Shown here piece after piece: positions 55,988 to 64,000 of a stretch of DNA of 64,000 nucleotides. The stretch is taken from assembly GCA_012064385.1 (NCBI GenBank), contig QRDG01000534.1, positions 301,932 to 365,931 of the forward strand, in the 5' to 3' direction. Below the pieces are notes generated by a model. The model was not told the DNA's origin. It searched no databases and saw only the letters and a list, made by a program, of their open reading frames with translations. The position numbers were made by a program, and so were the translations under genes. Origin of the DNA: Puccinellia tenuiflora (Eukaryota; Streptophyta; Magnoliopsida; Poales; Poaceae). How positions within the stretch are numbered: position 1 is the stretch's first letter; every line of letters starts with the position of its first letter.

Positions 55988-57068
55988 TCTTGGTATCAGA
56001 TTTCCAGAGTTTCCTCGGTGAGCATCCACAAATCCCCGTAGATTTACTGTTTTTTCGTCCTATCCAGAAAAAAGCCAAAAATATTAGGGTTAGTTTTCGC
56101 CATAGCCTTAGATTGCATCATTAGGTCAAGTTCTAGTTGCTGGTCGTTTTCCTTTTGCGTATCTTGTTTCGTTGCCGAGTCGAATTGCAATCAGAATCCT
56201 GCCGTTCGTCCTGCCGCGGCACGGTTTTGGTGGTTTTTCTCTGCCGCGACACCGGTTTTGACAGTTTTGGTAAAACGGCCATAACTTTTGCATACGAACT
56301 CCGTTTTCGACGTGCGACCACTCAAAACGCTCGTATCGAAAAGTTCTATCCAACCAAACTCGCCTCGCCTGTTTACGCCTTTTCGGAGGTCTCAGAATCC
56401 CCAAATTCGTCCGGGAACATCGAGTTTTTGGCCTTCAAAGTTTCAGTTTCGGTAAAAACCGAACTTTTTGGTGAAAAACTTAGACACAGCCTTTCTACAG
56501 CACGTGATAGGAGCTTACCCATATAAGACTAGCTACGTTTTGTGCTCACAGGCTGCTCTTGGACGTGTGTCTTGTTGCTTTTCAAAGTTGTTGGTCATAA
56601 ATAGTCAAAAAAAAAAAAAGAAGATAGTATTACAAAAAAAAAGAGAGAGATAAAAGTGCAAGTTTCTGTATCATTTGTGACACTGATAGTTCTTGAGCAA
56701 TCGTGTGCCTGTTAATCTGAGCTCCTTGCTAGTGTCTTTCTAGTGCTTTGTGACACTCTTGTTCATAGTCACTTTGCCCCGTTTATCGCCACCGTGTGCG
56801 TTTCCAGTGTGTTATACGACCAGCACTAGGGTTTGCCTTTTGGTGTAGTTAGGTTTCCTTACCAAGCTCCACTAAAATACCCTGGTTTTGTTGTGTAACA
56901 CTTTGAGACCCATAATATTCGCTTCACCCCATCCGTGCACGTTCTGTCCATACAAGTGGTAAGCTATACTATTCACTTTGGAACGGTAAGATACACAATT
57001 TCTTTTGGTTTGAGTGAGTTGAGAGTTTTCCACATACATATTTCTATATACCCTTGTGTGCACTAATC
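55988..57068 (+). other. Leader of E1
   Basis: Primer site followed by about 1.07 kb without a credible ORF. It contains an A-rich run (56607-56645) and T-rich pyrimidine tracts. A segment near 56276-56340 (GGCCATAACTTTTGC) resembles the F1 leader. Confidence 0.7.
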
Positions 57069-60000
57069 ATGTCTTCAGGAGATGAGGATGATGGTGTTGT
57101 GAGACAAAAGAAGGACGACAACGCTCCTGTTTGTTGGGCTGAATATGAAGCTCTTCGAGGTCACCTGACACGTCGGTTCACCATTCAATGTGACAGGTTA
57201 CAAGCTGATTTGACTGCTACGGATATCAAGGTTGACAATGTGCTACAAACGGCAACTGAGTCTGCAGCTGCCTTGACAGCAATTCAGAATTCTATTGGTG
57301 CATTGAACCGTGCCGTGCAAGTGTTGACGCAGCGAAATGAGCAACCTGTTGATGATGCAAGTGTTCATGGTGATCACGATGTTGATTTTGATGCTGAGGA
57401 AGATGATGAGCAAGCAGCTGCTCGTCGTGAGAGGTTGCAACGGCAACAACAGCCACAACCACATGCTAATGGTGGACGTGGAGGTGGACGAGGTGGTGCT
57501 ATACCTCCTGGTCGTGGTTTTGCGCCTCTTGGTGCGCGCCGTATGCTCGGCGACAATCTTGGTCATGCAGCCAACCGTGATGATGATAGCGTTGGTAAGC
57601 CCAAATTCACAATTCCCAAGTTTGAAGGTTCCGTTGATGTGGAAGAATATATTAACTGGGAGTTGAAGATGGAACAATTATGGCGTTTGCATGACTACAC
57701 TGAGGATAGAAAGATCAAGCTTGCATCTTCTGAGTTCGATGGCTATGCTTTGCTATGGTGGGACGGTCTTGTGAGTGCTAGGCGTGAAGCAAATGATGTA
57801 CCTATTTTGTCTTGGCGAGAGATGAAGGCGGAGATGTGTCATCGTTTTGTTCCTCGCAATTACATCCGTTCTTTGTATGATAAGTTGCAGAATTTGAAGC
57901 AAGGTGCCAAGTCCGTTGATGAGTACTATAAGGAGATGGAGTTGATCATGCAGCGTGCTAAAGTGCGAGAAGAACCTGAACAAACTATGCAGCGTTTCCT
58001 TTCAGGTTTGAGCTTTAACATCAAGAGAATTGTACGTCATCATCAATATGGCGATGTGCAAGATTTGTTACATCAAGCACGTGAAGCTGAGTTACAGTTG
58101 GCCGAAGATGCCAAATATGTGACGCGTTCTTCCTATGGGCGAGGTAATGTGTCATCACGAGCAACACCTAGTGTGGTGCCGCCTAGTCCTGTTCCTAGTG
58201 TTCGTGGTGCTGCTCCTTCCAAGTCGGTTTCAGTTGCTCCTAATGCCAAGCAATCATCACAACCTGCTGCAAGTGCTACTGGCTCTTCCAATTCTACAGC
58301 TCGTACACGTGATATGAATTGTCATACGTGTGGAGGCAAGGGTCACTTCAAGCGTGAGTGTCCCAACAAGAAGGTCATGTTGATCAATGAGGAGACCGGT
58401 GAGTATGAGAGTGGTGATGAGGTGGATCCTAATGCTGAGTTTGAGGAGGAACTAGAAGATGAGTTGTATTATGCGGATGCCGAGCGTTTACCATCTATTG
58501 TGTGCACGCCTAAGGTGCTAAGTGTGGCCCCTAGTTCTTCGGAGCAGCGATGCAATTTGTTTCAAACAAGGGCTGCAGTTGGCAATGGACGTTCTTGCAA
58601 GGTAATCATTGATGGTGGAAGCTGCCGCAATTTAGCTAGTAAAGAGCTCTGTCAAAAACTGAATCTGAAATACTTGCCACATCCCCATCCATATTTTATT
58701 CAGTGGCTAAGTGAAAGTGGGGAGATGAAGGTTAATCACATGGTACAAGTTGAGTTTCAGATTGGACCTTACAAGGACACCGTGGAGTTCGACGTGGTTC
58801 CAATGACCGTGTGTCACTTGTTGTTGGGACGTCCCTGGCAGTTTGATAGAGATGTGCGCCACAATGGGAGAGCAAATACCTATCAACTCAATTGGCATGG
58901 CAAGGAGGTGATGTTGCGGCCAATGACACCTCAAGAGATAGTAAATGAATCTCGCCAAAAAGTGGAAGTTAACCGTGAGGCTGAGCGTGAGAGATTAGCT
59001 AGGCGAGCGACTCCACCTTCGGTGAGCGAGAGCCACAAGCCAAATTTGAGTGGTAAAAAGAAAAGTGAGGGAGAGAACAAAATAGTAATGTTAGCCACCA
59101 AATCTGATTTGAGAGAGTTTCGTGAGGATCCCACTCTAGTACCTCTTGTGCTTGTGTGCAAGGGGGAAATTCTTGTTTCTAACGACATGACCCCTCTCTC
59201 TATTGGTGTTTCTAATGTCTTGCAGGATTTTGGTGATGTTTTTCCGGAGGAAGTGCCCGCTGGTTTGCCTCCATTGCGGGGTATTGAACATCAAATTGAC
59301 TTGATTCCCGGAGCAACACTTCCAAACCGAGCTCCCTATAGGACCAACCCGGAGGAGACAAAGGAGATACAGCGACAAGTTCAAGAGCTTCTTGACAAAG
59401 GGTATATTCGTGTGAGCTTAAGTCCTTGTGCTGTTCCTGTTATTTTGGTTCCGAAGAAAGATGGTACTTGGCGCATGTGCGTAGATTGTAGAGCAATAAA
59501 TAACATCACTATTCGTTATAGACACCCCATTCCTCGTTTGGATGACATGTTAGACGAATTAAGTGGTGCTGTTATTTTCTCTAAAATTGATTTGCGTAGT
59601 GGTTATCATCAAATTAGAATGAAAGAAGGAGATGAATGGAAAACTGCCTTTAAAACAAAATTCGGTTTATATGAGTGGTTAGTGATGCCTTTTGGGTTAA
59701 CTAATGCACCTAGTACTTTCATGAGATTGATGAATCATGTTTTGAGGCATTTCATTGGTAAATTTGTGGTAGTTTATTTTGATGATATATTGATTTATAG
59801 CTGCAATGAATCTGAGCATACTGATCATATTAGACAAGTTTTGCAAGTGTTGCGTGATAATAAGCTATATGGTAATCTTGCTAAATGCACTTTTTGCAAA
59901 GATAAGGTCATATTTCTGGGTTTTGTTGTTTCTAAGGATGGTGTTGAGGTTGATGAATCTAAAATTGAATCAATTAAAAATTGGCCTATTCCCATGACTA

Positions 60001-62330
60001 TTAGTCAAATAAGAAGCTTTCTTGGTCTTGCTGGTTTTTATAGACGTTTTGTGAAAGACTTCAGTTCTATTGCTGCACCTTTGAATGATTTAACTAAAAA
60101 AGGTGTTGAGTTTGTGTGGGGCGCAGCCCAAGATGTCGCTTTTGATGAGCTGAAACGTCGTTTAATTTCTGCACCTTTGCTTATGCTTCCTGATTTCAAT
60201 AAGCAATTTGATATTGAATGCGATGCTAGTGGTATTGGAATAGGAGGTGTGTTGATGCAAGAGGGAAAACCAATTGCATATTTTTCGGAGAAATTAAATG
60301 GTGCCCAATTGAACTATCCTGTTTATGATAAAGAATTGTATGCACTTGTTCGTGTTCTTGAGGTTTGGCAACATTATTTGTGGCCAAAAGAATTTATCAT
60401 ACATTCTGATCATGAAGCTTTGAAGTATTTGAAGTGCCAATCTAACTTGAATAAACGTCATGCTAAATGGGTTGAGTTCATTGAATCCTTCCCATACATT
60501 ATTAAGTATAAGAAAGGCAAAGAAAACGTGGTTGCTGATGCACTCTCTAGGAAAAGCATGCTTTTGACACATTTGGATGTTCAAGTTCCTGGTTTAGAGA
60601 GTTTGCGTGATTTATATGCTAATGATACTGATTTTTCCATGCCTTTTGCTAAGTGTTCTGCTGTGAAAGCTTGGGAAAAATACCATATGCATGATGGCTA
60701 CTTGTTTAGAGCTAACAAATTATGTGTGCCAGAATCGTCCGTGCGTTTGCTGTTGTTGCAGGAATCTCATGGTGGCGGTTTGATGGGACACTTTGGACGT
60801 GAGAAGACGTTACTGATGTTGGCTGATCACTTTTATTGGCCAAGGATGAGGCGGGATGTGGACAGGTTTGTTAAGCGTTGCATCACTTGCAACAAGGCAA
60901 AGTCCAAGCTGAAGCCTCATGGTTTGTATACTCCTCTTCCTGCACCTACAACTCCATGGGAGGACATAAGCATGGATTTTGTGTTAGGATTGCCTAGAAC
61001 TAGGAGAGGACATGATTCTATTTTTGTGGTAGTGGATCGTTTTTCTAAGATGTCACACTTTATTGCCTGCCACAAAAGCGACGATGCGTCGCATATTGCT
61101 AATCTGTTTTTCAGGGACATCGTGCGCTTACATGGAGTACCCAAGACGATTGTTTCTGATCGAGATGTCAAGTTCATGAGTTACTTTTGGAAGACACTTT
61201 GGGGCAAGCTGGGAACAAAGCTGCTGTTCAGTACAACTTGTCATCCCCAAACTGATGGACAAACGGAGGTGGTGAATCGCACACTATCAACGTTGCTGCG
61301 AGCCATGATCAAGAAGAACTTGCGTGAGTGGGAAGATTGTTTGCCGCATGTGGAGTTTGCATATAACAGGGCGGTACATTCTACCACACAACTGTGTCCG
61401 TTTGAGGTGGTGTATGGTTTCAAACCCATTACTCCGCTTGATTTGCTGCCACTTCCATTACATGAGAGAGTCAACATGGAGGCATCGAAGCGTGCAGATT
61501 TTGTGAGGAAGATACATGAGAAGACTAAAGAGGCAATTGAGAAGAAAGGCAAGTACAATGCAGCTCGTGTCAACAAGAAGAGAAAGGAGGTGATCTTTCA
61601 GCCCGGCGACATGGTTTGGGTACACTTTCGTAAAGACAGATTTCCTGTTCAGCGCAAGTCCAAGTTGATGCCGCGGGGTGATGGTCCATTCAAGGTTCTT
61701 GCCAAGATAAATGATAATGCATACAAGATAGATCTTCCTACAACTGAGTTTGGTGTCAGTAATACTTTCAATGTTGCTGATTTGACGCCATATGCTGGAG
61801 AAGACCTTGACGCGTCGAGGTCGACGCCTTTTCAAGGGGGGGAGGATGATGAGGACATCCCTAGTCCTTTACCATTTTCTTCTATCGACGATGTTGCTGC
61901 TCAAGACAAGCCCAATGAAGTGAGGATTGGACCAATGACAAGAGCTCGTGCCAAGCTACTTGGACAACAGGTGAACTCACTCTTAATTGAATATAATGTT
62001 TGTGATGTTGAGAACTTTATACTGCCTAAGTCTATGCATCTGTGTATGATCAGGGTTGTTGATAACACAAGCATTGGAGGAGGACCCGAGGAGCAGCAAG
62101 AATCGGGGCACAAAGACACCTATGGCGCGAGGGAGGAGCGGGAGGAAGGCGCAAGGAAAGAAGACGAAGAAAACCAGTCAGGCCGGCCTGAGGCCGGCCT
62201 CAGCCCGGCCAGGCCGGGCTACCACCCGAAGCACCCGGCCTCTGAGACGCAGGAAGGCCGGCCCAAGCCCGGCTTAGGCCGGCCATGTGCCCGAAGCGGC
62301 CGGCCTCAGCCCGGCCTCAGCCCGGCCTAG
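57069..62330 (+). CDS. gag-pol: gag-pol polyprotein of E1, intact, ending inside the 3' LTR
   Basis: 1753 residues from ATCATGTCTTCAGG; the frame extends upstream to a TTG at 57054. Domains with approximate residues: capsid (190-340; YALLWWDGL, FVPRNYIRSLYDKL), zinc knuckle CHTCGGKGHFKREC (420), protease VIIDGGSCRNLAS (514) and RT with VVYFDDILIYS (903). Then RNase H (ECDASGIGIGGVL, 1050; HSDHEALKYLK), integrase H-H-C-C (1230-1275) and D-D-E (DFVLGL; SDRDVKF; TDGQTEVVNR). After GDGPFKVL and NTFNVADLTPYAGEDLD, the last ~160 residues are LTR-encoded, with GPMTRARAKLLGQQVNSLL and a Gly/Pro/Arg tail from the array. There is no classical chromodomain. The layout recalls CRM-type chromoviruses, whose C-terminus also enters the LTR. 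Confidence 0.93.
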   Translation: MSSGDEDDGVVRQKKDDNAPVCWAEYEALRGHLTRRFTIQCDRLQADLTATDIKVDNVLQTATESAAALTAIQNSIGALNRAVQVLTQRNEQPVDDASVHGDHDVDFDAEEDDEQAAARRERLQRQQQPQPHANGGRGGGRGGAIPPGRGFAPLGARRMLGDNLGHAANRDDDSVGKPKFTIPKFEGSVDVEEYINWELKMEQLWRLHDYTEDRKIKLASSEFDGYALLWWDGLVSARREANDVPILSWREMKAEMCHRFVPRNYIRSLYDKLQNLKQGAKSVDEYYKEMELIMQRAKVREEPEQTMQRFLSGLSFNIKRIVRHHQYGDVQDLLHQAREAELQLAEDAKYVTRSSYGRGNVSSRATPSVVPPSPVPSVRGAAPSKSVSVAPNAKQSSQPAASATGSSNSTARTRDMNCHTCGGKGHFKRECPNKKVMLINEETGEYESGDEVDPNAEFEEELEDELYYADAERLPSIVCTPKVLSVAPSSSEQRCNLFQTRAAVGNGRSCKVIIDGGSCRNLASKELCQKLNLKYLPHPHPYFIQWLSESGEMKVNHMVQVEFQIGPYKDTVEFDVVPMTVCHLLLGRPWQFDRDVRHNGRANTYQLNWHGKEVMLRPMTPQEIVNESRQKVEVNREAERERLARRATPPSVSESHKPNLSGKKKSEGENKIVMLATKSDLREFREDPTLVPLVLVCKGEILVSNDMTPLSIGVSNVLQDFGDVFPEEVPAGLPPLRGIEHQIDLIPGATLPNRAPYRTNPEETKEIQRQVQELLDKGYIRVSLSPCAVPVILVPKKDGTWRMCVDCRAINNITIRYRHPIPRLDDMLDELSGAVIFSKIDLRSGYHQIRMKEGDEWKTAFKTKFGLYEWLVMPFGLTNAPSTFMRLMNHVLRHFIGKFVVVYFDDILIYSCNESEHTDHIRQVLQVLRDNKLYGNLAKCTFCKDKVIFLGFVVSKDGVEVDESKIESIKNWPIPMTISQIRSFLGLAGFYRRFVKDFSSIAAPLNDLTKKGVEFVWGAAQDVAFDELKRRLISAPLLMLPDFNKQFDIECDASGIGIGGVLMQEGKPIAYFSEKLNGAQLNYPVYDKELYALVRVLEVWQHYLWPKEFIIHSDHEALKYLKCQSNLNKRHAKWVEFIESFPYIIKYKKGKENVVADALSRKSMLLTHLDVQVPGLESLRDLYANDTDFSMPFAKCSAVKAWEKYHMHDGYLFRANKLCVPESSVRLLLLQESHGGGLMGHFGREKTLLMLADHFYWPRMRRDVDRFVKRCITCNKAKSKLKPHGLYTPLPAPTTPWEDISMDFVLGLPRTRRGHDSIFVVVDRFSKMSHFIACHKSDDASHIANLFFRDIVRLHGVPKTIVSDRDVKFMSYFWKTLWGKLGTKLLFSTTCHPQTDGQTEVVNRTLSTLLRAMIKKNLREWEDCLPHVEFAYNRAVHSTTQLCPFEVVYGFKPITPLDLLPLPLHERVNMEASKRADFVRKIHEKTKEAIEKKGKYNAARVNKKRKEVIFQPGDMVWVHFRKDRFPVQRKSKLMPRGDGPFKVLAKINDNAYKIDLPTTEFGVSNTFNVADLTPYAGEDLDASRSTPFQGGEDDEDIPSPLPFSSIDDVAAQDKPNEVRIGPMTRARAKLLGQQVNSLLIEYNVCDVENFILPKSMHLCMIRVVDNTSIGGGPEEQQESGHKDTYGAREEREEGARKEDEENQSGRPEAGLSPARPGYHPKHPASETQEGRPKPGLGRPCARSGRPQPGLSPA

Positions 62331-62939
62331 GCCGGCCATGCACCCGAAGCGGCCGGCCTCAGCCCGGCCTCAGCCCGGCCAGGCCGGCTTGCCTGCCATG
62401 CGAATCCCAGCCCGGCCTTGGCCCGGCCTAAGCCCGGCCTGGACCCGGCCTGCGCGCCAGATTTCGGCCGAACCCACTTTTGGGTCGGTTTGTACCCGTT
62501 CGAGTCAGAACCAAGTTAGGTTTTCCGTGTTAGTTCGGTTTGGCCTCCTATATAAGCTAGGGCCGGCTGCTAGAGAGGGGTTAGACCACGTTTTGATTAA
62601 ACCCTAGATTGGATTGCTACAAGCATTCATCTTTTGCCGTGTTCCTCTTTGTTGCGATCAGGAATACAACCCCTCCACTTTGTTTCGATCTGGAGGTTCT
62701 TGCTACCAAAGTTTGAGTGTGATCTGTTGTTCCATTGGGAATTAGTAGATCGCAGAAACCGCTTCGTGGCCGGCGGCTACGTTGCATCGGTGTGAGGCGT
62801 CGCGAATATCCATTGGGTTGAAGAGCTGTTGCATTGGCAACAGGGGAGCAGCCGGAGAGTTCGTCGGAATCTCGCAAGTTATCTACCATCATCAACCATC
62901 TACCACCGCTCACAGAGAAGATCGGGCCACCCCTTATCA
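61847..62939 (+). repeat. 3' LTR of E1
   Basis: 1093 bp, same ends as the 5' LTR. It carries one extra 11-bp unit (CAGCCCGGCCT type) in the GGCCGG array and C/T differences near 62237 and 62274. The first ~480 bp are read by the gag-pol ORF. Confidence 0.95.
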
Positions 62940-62944
62940 ATAAA

Positions 62945-63113
62945 GTTCTCGTTATCACAAACATCATATTCAATTAAGAGTGAGTTCACCTGTTGTCCAA
63001 GTAGCTTGGCACGAGCTCTTGTCATCGGTCCAATCCTCACCTCATTGGGCTTGTCTTGAGCAGCAACATCATCGATAGAAGAAAATGGTAAAGGACTAGG
63101 GATGTCCTCATCA
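62945..63113 (-). repeat. 3' LTR of E2, inner part
   Basis: Continues the E2 LTR across E1 and ends GATGTCCTCATCA, next to the E2 polypurine tract (complement of TCCTCCCCCCCTT, 63114-63126). Confidence 0.92.
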
Positions 63114-64000
63114 TCCTCCCCCCCCTTGAAAAGGCGTCGACCTCGACGCGTCAAGGTCTTCTCCAGTATATGGCGTCAAATCAGCAACATTGAAAGTATT
63201 ACTGACACCAAACTCAGTTGTAGGAAGATCTATCTTGTATGCATTATCATTTATCTTGGCAAGAACCTTGAATGGACCATCACCCCGCGGCATCAACTTG
63301 GACTTGCGTTGAACAGGAAATCTGTCTTTACGAAAGTGCACCCAAACCATGTCGCCGGGCTGAAAGATCACCTCCTTTCTCTTCTTGTTGACACGAGCTG
63401 CATTGTACGTGCCTTTCTTCTCAATTGCTCCTTTAGTCTTCTCATGTATCTTCCTCACAAAATCTGCACGCTTCGATGCCTCCATGTTGACTCTCTCATG
63501 TAATGGAAGCGGCAGCAAATCAAGCGGAGTAATGGGTTTGAAACCATACACCACCTCAAACGGACATAATTGTGTGGTGGAATGTACCGCCCTGTTATAT
63601 GCAAACTCCACATGCGGCAAACAATCTTCCCACTCACGCAAGTTCTTCTTGATCATGGCTCGCAGCAACGTTGATAGTGTGCGATTCACCACCTCCGTTT
63701 GTCCATCAGTTTGGGGATGACAAGTGGTACTGAACAGCAGCTTTGTTCCCAGCTTGCCCCAAAGTGTCTTCCAAAAGTAACTCATGAACTTGACATCTCG
63801 ATCAGAAACAATCGTCTTGGTACTCCATGTAAGCGCACGATGTCCCTGAAAAACAGATTAGCAATATGTGACGCATCGTCGCTTTTGTGGCAGGCAATAA
63901 AGTGTGACATCTTAGAAAAACGATCCACTACCACAAAAATAGAATCATTTCCTCTCCTAGTTCTAGGCAATCCTAACACAAAATCCATGCTTATGTCCTC
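63114..64000 (-). pseudogene. pol: Integrase end of E2 pol, one frameshift
   Basis: Minus strand, nearly identical to E1 61000-61846: SYFWKTLWGKLG, TDGQTEVVNR, GDGPFKVLAK, NTFNVADLTPYTGEDLD. Compared with E1, one base is missing from the C run in the codons for VPK near 63823, so the frame shifts between the first and second catalytic Asp. The gene continues past the window end. Confidence 0.88.

Larger units (their letters stand above)
54906..62939 (+). mobile_element. E1: intact autonomous chromovirus-like Ty3/gypsy element
   Basis: 8034 bp: 5' LTR 54906-55987, primer site TGGTATCAGA (55991-56000), leader, gag-pol ORF 57069-62330, polypurine tract AAGGGGGGGAGGA (61834-61846), 3' LTR 61847-62939. 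TSD ATAAA at 54901-54905 and 62940-62944. The LTRs differ by about three transitions and one 11-bp indel in the array, so insertion was very recent. The target is the 3' LTR of E2, in opposite orientation. Confidence 0.96.
53980..64000 (-). mobile_element. E2: family E element, minus strand, running off the window
   Basis: 3' LTR in two pieces, 54905-53980 and 63113-62945, split by E1. The polypurine tract and end of pol follow from 63114 upward. Its gag, most of pol and 5' LTR lie beyond 64000. The LTR is nearly identical to those of E1. Confidence 0.9.

Noticed and set aside
1..64000. Host genes, tRNA or other RNA genes, CRISPR arrays, bacterial operons
   Set aside because: Every ORF with recognisable domains belongs to a retrotransposon. 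I saw no tRNA-like cloverleaf, no spaced direct-repeat array and no bacterial gene organisation.

Overview
The window is transposable-element DNA from a plant nuclear genome, almost certainly a grass and most likely a cool-season (pooid) one. The basis is nested Ty3/gypsy LTR retrotransposons with grass-type LTRs, initiator-tRNA-Met or 'TTGGCACCC' primer sites, and Tat-lineage pol genes. I found no host gene, tRNA, rRNA, CRISPR or bacterial feature.

Layout. (1) 1-15557: a minus-strand gag-only element S1 (3' LTR 315-1813, gag 12703-15060) sits in another LTR of its own family (1-314). It is itself interrupted by element A (2233-10960), a complete gag-only element with 3.26-kb LTRs and a perfect GCTAG target-site duplication (TSD). 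(2) 15558-22334: B+, a Tat-lineage element (5' LTR, gag, protease, RT, two RNase H domains, integrase) broken by stops and cut off in the integrase. (3) 22335-37109: sequence of a second Tat family, C, on the minus strand, with LTRs, gag-pol and an intron-containing antisense extra gene (Transposase_28 type). A single N at 24607 flanked by a redundant ~620-bp segment suggests two different C copies were joined here. Two solo LTRs of family E lie inside C. (4) 37110-50231: B-, a decayed B-family element on the minus strand, carrying F1 (40496-46572, a non-autonomous LTR element with an unrecognised Cys/His-rich ORF) and a 2.8-kb solo LTR (47393-50178). (5) 50232-52542: a fragment of another antisense extra gene. 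(6) 52543-53979: F3, an internally deleted F element, plus a 105-bp family E gag scrap. (7) 53980-64000: E2, a minus-strand chromovirus-like element running off the window, with the intact and very young E1 (54906-62939, TSD ATAAA, one 1753-codon gag-pol ORF) inserted in its 3' LTR.

How the parts relate. E1 has every domain needed for autonomous transposition. F elements share its primer site, polypurine tract, LTR ends and GGCCGG-rich U3 arrays, so E may mobilise F. The B and C elements all carry an in-frame amber codon at the same protease/RT position, which may be an expression control point. Element A and the related solo LTR share a 57-bp micro-exon-like segment inside the LTR. All family names and similarity statements come from reading motifs by eye; no database search was possible.
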